Assembly (NCBI GenBank): GCA_026391655.1
Contig: JAPLDR010000019.1
Coordinates: 74,862-138,861, forward strand
Direction of reading: 5' to 3'
From: Bacteroidia bacterium
GTDB lineage: Bacteria; Bacteroidota; Bacteroidia; Bacteroidales; Prolixibacteraceae
Length of the DNA stretch: 64,000 bases
Position 1 is the stretch's first letter. Each line of letters starts with the position of its first letter. This document shows, in pieces, positions 35,672 through 43,165 of the stretch. The position numbers and the translations under genes are program-made. The notes beneath the pieces are model-generated. The model was not told where the DNA came from, ran no database searches, and saw only the letters and a list, made by a program, of their open reading frames with translations.

Positions 35672-38128
35672 ATGAAAATTGCTTTTACCTTTAATTTGGT
35701 TTTAGTTCTTTTAGTGTTCTCTTTTGTACAAGCACAGCCAGTAAATCAAAGTTCAATTCCTGATAAGCCTAAAAGTGGCGTGGTAATTCCCTTCGAAAAG
35801 GTGTATTTGCATTTGGATAGGGTCAATTATTCTTCCGGTGAAGATATCTGGTTTAAAGCATATCTGGTTAATGCTTTAACCAATGAATTGTATGATAATA
35901 GCAATAATCTATACGTTGATCTGGTTTCTCCCGAATCAAAAATAATTAAACAGTTGATCTTAAGGATGGATAATGGACTTGGTACGGGTGATATTCATCT
36001 TGGGGATTCTATTATATCGGGGAATTATCAGATCCGTGCATATACTAACTGGATGCGAAATTTTGGCGAAGTATTCTTTTTTACTAAAGAAATTGTTATT
36101 GAAAATCAGTCAGAGAAAAAAGCTATAAACCGGGCGTACCAGAAAAACAGTAATGAAAATGTTGATGTGCAATTTTCCCCGGAAGGAGGATCGTTAATTG
36201 AAAATGTTTATACACTTATGGGGTTTAAAGCAGTAAATTCTTCTGGTTATGGTTGTGATATAATGGGTCATGTGATTTCATCGCTTGGTGATACTGTGAC
36301 GATTTTCGCAAGTACACACCTCGGAATGGGGAGTTTTTTGTTTCTTCCTAAAAAAGGTCTGAAATATTTTGCAACAGGTTCTGCAGGAAATGGAATGTCT
36401 TTCAGAACTGAACTTCCGACTGCTTTAGAAACGGGTTATTCTTTGCAAGTATCTGATATCAATAAGACCTATTTCCGCGCGACAATTAAAACAAATCAGG
36501 AAACACTTGATCAGTTTCCAAATCACGAACTGGTCATTGTAGGTACATCTCATAATTCGCTTTGTGTAACTGCCCGATTAAAAGTAAAAAAGCTGGAGAG
36601 TATGGTTAATTTACCTAAAAAAGAGTTTCCTGAAGGAATTGCCCGGATAACACTAATGGATACAGTCGGGAAAGCTTATTGCGAACGGGTGTGCTATGTT
36701 CAAACTATGGAGAAATACCGGATCAGCATTGTTCCCGATAGCAACATTTATGCTCCAAAACAAAGATCGAAGCTCCGTATCTCTGTAAAAGACACTTCAA
36801 ACAATCCTGTTGCTGCAAATCTTTCAGTTTCTATTGTCAATGGTAATAAGGTGAAAGACTTTGATAAAAACCCTGATATATGTTCCTATTTTTTGCTTGA
36901 ATCAGAGATAAAGGGTCATATTGAGCAACCATTCTATTATTTCGACACCACCATTGCCGATCGTTTCGATGCACTCGACAACTTATTACTTACACAGGGT
37001 TGGCGTAATTTTGTCTGGAATTCTCTTCCCGAATCAGTCCTTAAATTTAATTATCCCGTTGAGAAAGGAATTACGGTATCCGGAAGACTCACGACCATCA
37101 TGGCCGAAAAACCAATTGCCAATGCCACCATTTCGATGGCATTATCGGGCGATGATAAGTCTTCTTATAAATTCACGCTAACAGATAGTATTGGCAAATA
37201 CTATTTTGATGGTCTCAACATTTCCGGCCCTCAAACGATAATGTTAAGCGCTGCAACCAAAAAAGGGTTGAGCAGAGGCTCGATATCGCTCGATTCAATT
37301 ATTCGGGACACTGCTCCTGTAAACTATAACCCGGCTTATAAACCAGAAATATTAGAAACGGAGGAATCCAATAATGAAATGACTTCCATTTATAAAGAGG
37401 ACGACGTGTTGAAAGATAATCCTCTGAAGAAGTATCATCTGACTGACACAATTCCATTGCATGAATTTGTGATTAAAGCAAATAAACCTTTCAATGAAAA
37501 TGCCGATGGTCACTATCGTATGTATGGAGAACCCGATTTTTCAATGAAAGTTACAGAAAAGATGTATGGTCTTCAAAATGTTTTTCGGGCACTTGCAGGC
37601 AAAGTAGCAAGATTTAATATTACATTTGATAGCTATGCATTATTTGTGCTGGCTGAGGGGACACCAGAAAATGGACCTCTATATCTAATTGATGGTAAGG
37701 AAGTAGATTTTAATACAATTTCCTCATTACCGATATCTGACGTGGATAAAATTGAAGTTTTAAAGACTGGCGGGAAATTGGCTTTCTATGGCTTTCGTGG
37801 AAGCAATGGGGTAATTAGTGTTTTAACAAAACGGGGAGGTATTGAGCCACCTAAATCCGATCTATCCACTTTAACCCAAAAGGTTAATGGCTATTATCAG
37901 GCACGAATTTTTTATTCACCTCAATTTGAAATGCATCAGTCTGATGGTGAAAAACCCGATCTAAGAACTACCATTCATTGGGAACCCAATATTTTAACTG
38001 ATAAAGATGGAAATGCAACCGTCTCATTTTTAAATACAGATACTAAAACTATTATAAAAGTAGATGTTGAGGGCATTGGTGTGTCAGGAATCCCATTGGC
38101 AGGAAAGGCAAGTTTTGATGTGAAATAA
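35672..38128 (+). CDS. exported MG2-like protein with TonB-receptor plug domain
   Basis: An 818-aa protein: signal peptide about 1-21 (ending VQAQ), an N-terminal MG2/macroglobulin-like domain (about 38-150; 'FEKVYLHLDRVNYSSGEDIWFKAYLV'), further beta-sandwich segments, a carboxypeptidase-regulatory-like segment (about 470-545), and a TonB-receptor plug-like domain (about 620-725) with 'PLYLIDGKEV', 'VDKIEVLKTG' and 'FRGSNGVISVLTKRGG'. No beta-barrel follows, so it is not a TonB-dependent transporter. This architecture is frequent in Bacteroidota and of unknown role. Confidence 0.8.
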   Translation: MKIAFTFNLVLVLLVFSFVQAQPVNQSSIPDKPKSGVVIPFEKVYLHLDRVNYSSGEDIWFKAYLVNALTNELYDNSNNLYVDLVSPESKIIKQLILRMDNGLGTGDIHLGDSIISGNYQIRAYTNWMRNFGEVFFFTKEIVIENQSEKKAINRAYQKNSNENVDVQFSPEGGSLIENVYTLMGFKAVNSSGYGCDIMGHVISSLGDTVTIFASTHLGMGSFLFLPKKGLKYFATGSAGNGMSFRTELPTALETGYSLQVSDINKTYFRATIKTNQETLDQFPNHELVIVGTSHNSLCVTARLKVKKLESMVNLPKKEFPEGIARITLMDTVGKAYCERVCYVQTMEKYRISIVPDSNIYAPKQRSKLRISVKDTSNNPVAANLSVSIVNGNKVKDFDKNPDICSYFLLESEIKGHIEQPFYYFDTTIADRFDALDNLLLTQGWRNFVWNSLPESVLKFNYPVEKGITVSGRLTTIMAEKPIANATISMALSGDDKSSYKFTLTDSIGKYYFDGLNISGPQTIMLSAATKKGLSRGSISLDSIIRDTAPVNYNPAYKPEILETEESNNEMTSIYKEDDVLKDNPLKKYHLTDTIPLHEFVIKANKPFNENADGHYRMYGEPDFSMKVTEKMYGLQNVFRALAGKVARFNITFDSYALFVLAEGTPENGPLYLIDGKEVDFNTISSLPISDVDKIEVLKTGGKLAFYGFRGSNGVISVLTKRGGIEPPKSDLSTLTQKVNGYYQARIFYSPQFEMHQSDGEKPDLRTTIHWEPNILTDKDGNATVSFLNTDTKTIIKVDVEGIGVSGIPLAGKASFDVK

Positions 38129-38151
38129 TTTTGCCTTTAACATCTAACCCC

Positions 38152-38256
38152 GTTACACTTTAAAAAAGGTTGGTTACACTTTCAGAAAAGCATGTTACGC
38201 TTTCAGAAAGACGCGTTACACTTTAAACTAATTGTTTTACACTTTAAAAAGTACGT
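38152..38256. repeat. five tandem 21-bp units (GTTACACTTT...)
   Basis: Five consecutive units of exactly 21 bp start at 38152, 38173, 38194, 38215 and 38236. Each begins (G/T)TTAC(A/G)CTTT, with diverged 3' halves. In one plus-strand frame the units read as a heptad with LHFKK, LHFQK, LRFQK, LHFK and LHFKK, ending at a TAA at 38264-38266, but no start codon precedes the array (the frame is closed at 38138). Located after the TonB-plug gene and immediately before a strong hairpin. Confidence 0.9.
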
Positions 38257-38266
38257 TCAAAATTAA

Positions 38267-38310
38267 AGTGGCCGGGTGACTTTCAAGTTCTAAACAGTCA
38301 CCCGGCCACT
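38267..38310 (-). terminator. strong hairpin ending the DUF302/radical SAM operon
   Basis: Perfect 15-bp inverted repeat AGTGGCCGGGTGACT (38267-38281) / AGTCACCCGGCCACT (38296-38310) with a 14-nt loop. On the minus strand it is followed by TTTAATTTTG, a modest T-rich run. It lies 27 bp downstream of the DUF302 stop and between convergent genes, so it may serve both strands. Confidence 0.75.
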
Positions 38311-38337
38311 AAACTGGTAATTATAGGTTAATCGGAG

Positions 38338-38739
38338 TTAACTGATCACTGAATCAACAATTTCGTTCACTTCATTTGAAGCTGCTGTCATTACATCGCA
38401 TACCGTTTCAGGTAAACCTGCAGCTAAAGCAGTTCCATTGATCATAGCAATATATGTTTTCCCGTCCTCTTTCATGTACACCGAAATGCGACAGGGCATC
38501 AGAATGGAACTAATTCTTTCGTGGTTCTTCTCAAGCATTTTACCTGAATATTCAGGTTTGCAAATCTCGATAACTTTAGCCGGCTTCACCTCTTTCCCTG
38601 ACTTGGCCAGAGACTGCTGTAAATCGTGTATAGCCGGAATGTTCCATTCCCGCTGTTCTGCTGCACCTTTTAATAATTCGACTGTCTTTTCGAAGTCCCA
38701 GGGACTTACTTTTTCGATAATCATCTGATTTGTTTCCAT
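38338..38739 (-). CDS. DUF302-family protein
   Basis: A 133-aa cytoplasmic protein with the DUF302 signatures 'EKVSPWDFEKTVELLKGAAEQREWNIPAIHDL', 'KVIEICKPEYSGKMLEK', 'ISSILMPCRISVYMKEDGKTYIAMIN' (each shown in family order). DUF302 proteins are small alpha/beta proteins often encoded next to redox or metal-handling genes; the biochemical role is not established. Two cysteines (in EICKPE and MPCRIS) are at positions often conserved in the family. It is the last gene of the minus-strand run that includes the Trx-TrxR fusion and the radical SAM enzyme, 7 bp after the former. Confidence 0.8.
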   Translation of the reverse strand: METNQMIIEKVSPWDFEKTVELLKGAAEQREWNIPAIHDLQQSLAKSGKEVKPAKVIEICKPEYSGKMLEKNHERISSILMPCRISVYMKEDGKTYIAMINGTALAAGLPETVCDVMTAASNEVNEIVDSVIS

Positions 38740-38746
38740 CTTGTAA

Positions 38747-40015
38747 TTAATTTAATTCTTTGGCTATAGAAATTGCTGCAATTGTTCCGTCGGCAACTGC
38801 CGTAGTGATTTGCCTGTATTTCTTACTGATCACATCACCTACAGCAAATACATCGGGAAGGCTTGTTCGCATATCCTCATCGGTTTTAATATAACCCCAA
38901 TGATCGAGTGTGAGTTTATTTTTAAATAGCTGAATATTTGGTTTCATGCCGATAAAGATAAACACACCGTCACTTATCAAAGTTTTAATCTTCTTTGTTT
39001 TAAGATCTTCTACTTCAGTGATGATCTTGTCACCATCGCGTTTGAAAGATCGTGGCTCATGTTCCAGCAACGTGCTGATTTTGGGGTTAGCCATGAGTTT
39101 TTCAATCGCTGTTTTATTGGCAGTAAGTGCATCAAACTGATGAACAATAGTTATTTTACTGGCAAACTTTGAGATAAAGTCAGACTCTTCAACTGCCGAG
39201 TTGCCTCCGCCGATAACGAGGACCTCTTTATCACCGTAATACTTCGCATCACAGGTTGCGCAATACGATATTCCCTTTCCTTTCAACTCTTTTTCGCCTG
39301 GAATTCCCATTAAATTTGGGGATGTGCCCGTCGCAATAATAATCTTCTTCGCTTTTACAGTCTCAAACTCATCAAGAAATACCTCCCTTTTATCGAGATC
39401 AACATTAGTAACATCGACGGCAACTTTATAAGCCGTACCACATAATTTAGTCTGCTCCGACATATTATGCGACAACATATAACCCGCCTGCGGTTCAATA
39501 AAACCGGGATAATTGGACACCTCGTGCGTTGTCGCAACATGGCCGCCCGGTAAAGCGATATCGATTAACACCGTATTAATCTTCGCCTGACAAAGATAAA
39601 GTCCTGCAGTCAATCCACCTGGTCCGGCACCTAAAATCATCACATCGTATTCCGATACGATCGGTTTAATCTTGTCACTGATGGATGCAACCTTGCTGTC
39701 AGGGAGTAATTTATTAAGATTTTTAATGATATCGCTCCTTTTGATACCTCCTGTCAACCGCTCACCAACCTCTTTCCCGTTGTCGTAAAACAAAAGGGTC
39801 GGAGAAGATTTTACTTCAAGCTGATCAGCCAGTTCACGGTTTTTCTGCCGGAAAATCTTTAGAAATTTAACGTCATGGCCATATAATTTGGCCAGTGATT
39901 CAAATTTTGGAGCCAATGCCTCGCAGGGAGGACATTCAGAGGAGTAAAAATCAAGAACTACTTTTCCTGATTGTAAAACCTCTTTTTCAAATTCAATAGA
40001 AGTAATTTCAGTCAT
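38747..40015 (-). CDS. thioredoxin - thioredoxin reductase fusion
   Basis: A 422-aa flavoprotein. Residues about 1-105 are a thioredoxin fold with a CPPC active site (Cys28, Cys31; 'YSSECPPCEALAP') and the cis-Pro region 'SSPTLLFYDNG'. Residues about 120-420 are an NADPH-thioredoxin-reductase-type module: FAD site 'VMILGAGPGGLTAGLYL', redox motif 'SYCATCDAKYY', NADPH site 'VIGGGNSAVEE' and 'FAVGDV' near the end. Thioredoxin lies before the reductase, the reverse of plant NTRC. It could deliver dithiol electrons to the methyltransferase, the radical SAM product or arsenic/selenium chemistry suggested by its neighbours. Confidence 0.9.
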   Translation of the reverse strand: MTEITSIEFEKEVLQSGKVVLDFYSSECPPCEALAPKFESLAKLYGHDVKFLKIFRQKNRELADQLEVKSSPTLLFYDNGKEVGERLTGGIKRSDIIKNLNKLLPDSKVASISDKIKPIVSEYDVMILGAGPGGLTAGLYLCQAKINTVLIDIALPGGHVATTHEVSNYPGFIEPQAGYMLSHNMSEQTKLCGTAYKVAVDVTNVDLDKREVFLDEFETVKAKKIIIATGTSPNLMGIPGEKELKGKGISYCATCDAKYYGDKEVLVIGGGNSAVEESDFISKFASKITIVHQFDALTANKTAIEKLMANPKISTLLEHEPRSFKRDGDKIITEVEDLKTKKIKTLISDGVFIFIGMKPNIQLFKNKLTLDHWGYIKTDEDMRTSLPDVFAVGDVISKKYRQITTAVADGTIAAISIAKELN

Positions 40016-40059
40016 TTTATATGTTTTAATATTTCGATATCAGTGTTATAGATAAATTA

Positions 40060-41379
40060 TTACTTAAAGTAAGAAGCAAAACCCAGTTCATGCAACTCTT
40101 TCACCGGACGACAATCGGGCGAAGAGATTGTTCCGTTTTTGTTTTTAGCAACAGACCCGCATCCTCCTCCACATGCGAGTTGGACTGAGCAGGTTTTACA
40201 TTCAGAAATAGTGGTTACATCCCGCTTTTCCCATTGATTAATTAACTCATTGTTGCGACTAATTACGGGATAAAATGTTCCCAGCGCTTCATCGGCTTTG
40301 CCTACTGTTGCAGTACAGGAATAGATTTTGCCCGTATAATCGAATGCCCATTCAGTTTTACAGGCAGGACATGCATCGAAAAGCGGATCGGGAAGTTTTC
40401 CATTTTCGGACAGATATTTCGATATTGAATAAGCTGGTTTGTAGAATTCTTGGATATGAGGATATTGCCTGATCAAATCAAATAGCTTTTCGTAAAGTGA
40501 AATACGACTGAAGAGTTTATCGGGCGCCGCCTGGCAATGATGAAGTTCGTAATTCCGTCCGATCTGGGTTTTAAACAACGGATGGGAAGTCCACCCTTTG
40601 TCGATGGCGAATTGGGTAAATTCGGGGAGATTATCGATATTCTCCTTGTCGATCACCATGCGGAGATTTACCGCAAGCCCATTATCTAGACATGCATCCA
40701 CCCCTTTGACAATCTTTTCAAAAGTTTTTCCACCACCTTTAAGTGTCCGACGGTTGTCGTGAACTGAGGCTGTTCCATCAATCGTGATCTGAATTTCGCG
40801 AATTTTCCCTGTCTTTAAAGTGTCAATGTACTCTTCGAGTGTATAACCATTTGTGACAAAGCAAACTTCGAGTTGCGCTTCGTTTGCCTTTTGAAGCAGA
40901 TAAGCGATTTGCTCTTTCTGGTGCCTGGTGTTGAGCAATGGCTCACCGCCAAAAACAGTGATGTATTTTTTACGTATGGCAAACTCCTTGAGAAGATATT
41001 GGAAAAATGCATCGGTCAATGCAAATCCTTGCACTGAGCCTGAATTCGTATATTCGTCCTGATAACAATAGGTACAACCGAAATTGCAGCTGTAATTCAG
41101 AATGAAAAAGAGTTGAACCTCTTCATGTTCGCGGTCATCCAAAGCATTGTAATATTTTGCACGAAAGAGCCGCTTTTCGGTTGTTGAATCTGCAATGTAA
41201 CCCTTTTCTTCCATCTCTGACATAAACTCAGGATCCGCTTCTCCACCGTTTCGGATCAACTTAAGCTTTTCAGCCTCCTGTGGATCAAGAATATCTGCAT
41301 TCCCGGTTAAAAGATTAACGATGAAATGATTTTCGCTGTCTTTTACTTTCGATAATATGTTTTGTTCGGAGTATTTCAT
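40060..41379 (-). CDS. radical SAM/SPASM enzyme, peptide-maturase type
   Basis: A 439-aa enzyme. The N-terminal part (about 1-85) looks like the short recognition-type region of SPASM peptide maturases ('SENHFIVNLLTGNADILDPQEAEKL', shown in parts). The radical SAM cluster is Cys98-x3-Cys102-x2-Cys105 in 'NYSCNFGCTYCYQ', with 'VFGGEPLLN' for SAM binding. The C-terminal SPASM part has 'CPACKTEWAFDYTGKIYSC' and 'CKTCSVQLACGGGC' plus a final 'SPDCRP', enough cysteines for two auxiliary 4Fe-4S clusters. Such enzymes modify ribosomal peptides (thioethers, C-C links) or act as sulfatase maturases. A Cys-rich micro-ORF lies 126 bp upstream, which favours the peptide role; an anSME role is the main alternative. 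Confidence 0.88.
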   Translation of the reverse strand: MKYSEQNILSKVKDSENHFIVNLLTGNADILDPQEAEKLKLIRNGGEADPEFMSEMEEKGYIADSTTEKRLFRAKYYNALDDREHEEVQLFFILNYSCNFGCTYCYQDEYTNSGSVQGFALTDAFFQYLLKEFAIRKKYITVFGGEPLLNTRHQKEQIAYLLQKANEAQLEVCFVTNGYTLEEYIDTLKTGKIREIQITIDGTASVHDNRRTLKGGGKTFEKIVKGVDACLDNGLAVNLRMVIDKENIDNLPEFTQFAIDKGWTSHPLFKTQIGRNYELHHCQAAPDKLFSRISLYEKLFDLIRQYPHIQEFYKPAYSISKYLSENGKLPDPLFDACPACKTEWAFDYTGKIYSCTATVGKADEALGTFYPVISRNNELINQWEKRDVTTISECKTCSVQLACGGGCGSVAKNKNGTISSPDCRPVKELHELGFASYFK

Positions 41380-41455
41380 TCAAGTTGTAGTTGCGATTGT
41401 TGAAACAAGTAATGATATATCAATCGATCCTGCATTTTAAGACCACTTTGAATCA

Positions 41456-41490
41456 GGAGAGTGCCGGCTTTTTGAATTCCGTCACTCCCC
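41456..41490 (-). terminator. intercistronic hairpin between the Cys-rich micro-ORF and the radical SAM gene
   Basis: On the minus strand GGGGAGTG pairs with CACTCTCC (one G-U), continued after one mismatch by CGG/CCG. It begins 15 nt after the micro-ORF stop and has no T run, so it would act as a partial terminator or an mRNA-stabilising end that gives more of the upstream message than of the enzyme, as is usual for precursor/maturase gene pairs. Confidence 0.5.
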
Positions 41491-41505
41491 ATCAATTGTC
41501 ATTAA

Positions 41506-41604
41506 TTAGTCATGACAACCAACAACAGTCCGTGAGGTTTTTGCACAACATTGTGCAATTTTCACCATTTTGGGCTCCTCTTTTTTCTTAATAAGACTTT
41601 TCAT
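41506..41604 (-). CDS. Cys-rich micro-ORF, candidate modified-peptide precursor
   Basis: A reading frame too short for ordinary gene calling. From the ATG at 41604 it codes 32 aa; from an internal ATG at 41568 it codes 20 aa, MVKIAQCCAKTSRTVVGCHD. The internal start has the sequence GAGGAG placed 6 nt before it, a textbook Shine-Dalgarno, whereas none of the other genes in this run has one. The product has Cys-Cys and a third Cys ten residues later, then His-Asp at the end. It sits between the ArsM-like methyltransferase and the radical SAM/SPASM gene on the same strand and is followed by a hairpin. I infer a RiPP precursor or small metal/thiol peptide. No homologue is known to me. Confidence 0.5.
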   Translation of the reverse strand: MKSLIKKKEEPKMVKIAQCCAKTSRTVVGCHD

Positions 41605-41667
41605 TCTAAATTAATTGATTAAACGCGTTGTTGTTATAGCCTTCCGTTCTTTGAATTTTCGGAAAGT

Positions 41668-42318
41668 TTATCTCTTGCAGCAGCATCCTCCCGAGGGTTT
41701 CTTCCCTGCTATTGTAATACTTGCTACTTCTGCTTTCCCTTTTTGATATGGTTTCGATTCTTCGATTATTTCAACTCCGGTAAATCCCATTTTCCCGGGG
41801 GTATTCAGGTACTCCTCGCGTGTAACAGCGCCAGCCCAACACTCGGCAACAGCAACCGGATCGTTGCGGTACGCTTCCGGAATTGGATTTGTAGCATAGA
41901 TGTCACTGACTACAAATCGTCCACCTTTTTTGAGTATCCGGTAGACCTCGCTCCAGACGGCCTCTTTATCTGCTGCATGATTAATTGTGCAGTTCGAGAT
42001 CACAAGATCGGCGATACCGTTTTCAAGGTCAATCTTCTCAAGTTCTGAGCGCAAAAAACGGACATTCTTAATATCAAATTTTTCAGCATTCTGCCTGGCT
42101 TTTTCGAGCATTCCTTCCGAAATATCGATTCCGTAAATAAATCCTGTTTCCCCGACTTCATCTGCCATGCGCAGGACGTCAGTTCCGCGACCGCTACCTA
42201 AATCGACACAAACTTCACCTGTTTTTGGTTTGGCATAGTTGATCGCACCACCGCACGACAGACAACATTCAGTTGCTGCCAGTTCTCCATATCTGATATT
42301 TATGGCTGAGATATCCAT
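41668..42318 (-). CDS. ArsM-like SAM methyltransferase with Cys-rich tail
   Basis: A 216-aa class I methyltransferase of the arsenite-methyltransferase-like group. SAM motif I is 'VCVDLGSGRGTDVLRMA', followed by 'GFIYGIDISEGMLEKARQNA', 'ISNCTINHAADKEAVWSEVYRILKKGGRFVVSD' (in parts) and 'AECWAGAVTREEY', where the Cys-x-x-Gly-Ala matches a conserved ArsM cysteine region. Extra cysteines occur near the N terminus ('TECCLSCGG') and in a GGCCCKR tail. It could methylate arsenite or another soft metalloid, or a peptide. It lies between the DUF6132-like gene and the Cys-rich micro-ORF. Confidence 0.8.
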   Translation of the reverse strand: MDISAINIRYGELAATECCLSCGGAINYAKPKTGEVCVDLGSGRGTDVLRMADEVGETGFIYGIDISEGMLEKARQNAEKFDIKNVRFLRSELEKIDLENGIADLVISNCTINHAADKEAVWSEVYRILKKGGRFVVSDIYATNPIPEAYRNDPVAVAECWAGAVTREEYLNTPGKMGFTGVEIIEESKPYQKGKAEVASITIAGKKPSGGCCCKR

Positions 42319-42370
42319 TCTATGAAGTATTAAAATTTAAAGGTAATAAATTTTTGCATAGTATTCAGGA

Positions 42371-42610
42371 TTAACATGTACTACATGGCCTTTTCACTAT
42401 AAAAAACCCGATCATTCCACCAAATAAAGCGTTGGAGTATAAATCACTTGTTACGGGGGAACTCACTGATGTTGAGCCAAAGTAATAGTAATACAGTATT
42501 CCGGCCACTGCTCCGGCCGAGAATCCGACAAACGGTTTCCAGAAGTACCACGATTTCAGCAACGCTTGCCAACCATTGGGTTTTTTTTCAATTTCGCACG
42601 AACTGCTCAT
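42371..42610 (-). CDS. DUF6132-like small membrane protein
   Basis: A 79-aa protein with two hydrophobic helices (about 25-45 and 58-74) separated by 'GSTSVSSPVTSDLYSNALFGG', which fits the DUF6132 pattern except that the usual cysteines of that loop are Ser here. It ends in RPCSTC and begins MSSSC, so both termini carry cysteines. Members of this group are often found beside thioredoxin, sulfur or metalloid genes; function unknown. It is the first gene of the run reading down to DUF302. Confidence 0.55.
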   Translation of the reverse strand: MSSSCEIEKKPNGWQALLKSWYFWKPFVGFSAGAVAGILYYYYFGSTSVSSPVTSDLYSNALFGGMIGFFIVKRPCSTC

Positions 42611-42668
42611 TATTTAATGTTTTAAGAACGGCGTAAAATTACAAAAAGTTTTAATATAAATCGCATTA

Positions 42669-42712
42669 GTATCACTTAAATCTTTTTGGTATCACTATTT
42701 TTAATACTTTTG
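42669..42712 (+). promoter_or_regulatory. promoter with overlapping 8-bp direct repeats
   Basis: TTTG (42685-42688) and TACTTTTG (42705-42712), 16 bp apart, match the -33 and -7 Bacteroidota elements and would start transcription just before the ATG at 42731. GTATCACT occurs twice (42669-42676 and 42689-42696), 20 bp apart, the second copy abutting the -33 element, so it may be an operator. This decides the start of the zinc-ribbon gene at 42731. Confidence 0.55.
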
Positions 42713-42730
42713 TCGTGTAAAAAGAAATTT

Positions 42731-43165
42731 ATGGGACTGATTTTCAGTAAAGATATTTCGGATTCAGAGGTTGAAGAGCTTTTTGTCAGTGATGAGAAAT
42801 GTTTGGAATTTCTGGCAGATCTTAAATGGACCGATGGATTTACCTGCCGGAAGTGTGGAAATACCAACTCTTGCACAGGGAAATCGCCGCATTCACGACG
42901 ATGTACGAAATGTAAATCGGAAGAGTCGGCAACGTCTGGGACCATTTTTCATAACTGTAAATTTCCGATTCACAAAGCATTCTTTATCGCATACAATGTT
43001 TGCAAAGGGAAAGAAGATGTATCGACCTATGAGTTTGCCCGTCGTCTGACATTACGACAAATGACTTGCTGGAATTTCAAAACGAAAATTCAAACGGCAT
43101 TAAAATCAATCGACACACTTACAAATAATGAGAAGGTGGCCATTGAGAAGATGCTTGGGAGCTAA
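42731..43165 (+). CDS. stand-alone IS1595-type zinc ribbon protein
   Basis: A 144-aa protein corresponding to only the N-terminal part of IS1595-family transposases: a helical start ('DSEVEELFVSDEKCLEFLADLKW'), a zinc ribbon ('CRKCGNTNSCTGKSPHSRRCTKC') and the following 'SATSGTIFHNCKFPIHKAFFIAYNV' segment. The DDE catalytic domain is absent and no remnant follows, so it is not a mobile element now. Similar stand-alone proteins occur in Bacteroidota and may be domesticated DNA-binding regulators. A good promoter precedes it, and it is divergent from the DUF6132/ArsM/radical SAM run, making it a possible regulator of that run. Confidence 0.7.
   Translation: MGLIFSKDISDSEVEELFVSDEKCLEFLADLKWTDGFTCRKCGNTNSCTGKSPHSRRCTKCKSEESATSGTIFHNCKFPIHKAFFIAYNVCKGKEDVSTYEFARRLTLRQMTCWNFKTKIQTALKSIDTLTNNEKVAIEKMLGS

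Noticed and set aside
38152..38256. CRISPR array
   Set aside because: Units are contiguous 21-mers with no distinct spacers, and no cas genes are near.
42686..42730. Longer N terminus of the zinc ribbon protein from a TTG at 42686
   Set aside because: This segment contains the -33/-7 promoter elements; the start at 42731 is preferred.
42731..43165. Active IS1595 insertion sequence
   Set aside because: No DDE domain, no terminal inverted repeats found around it.
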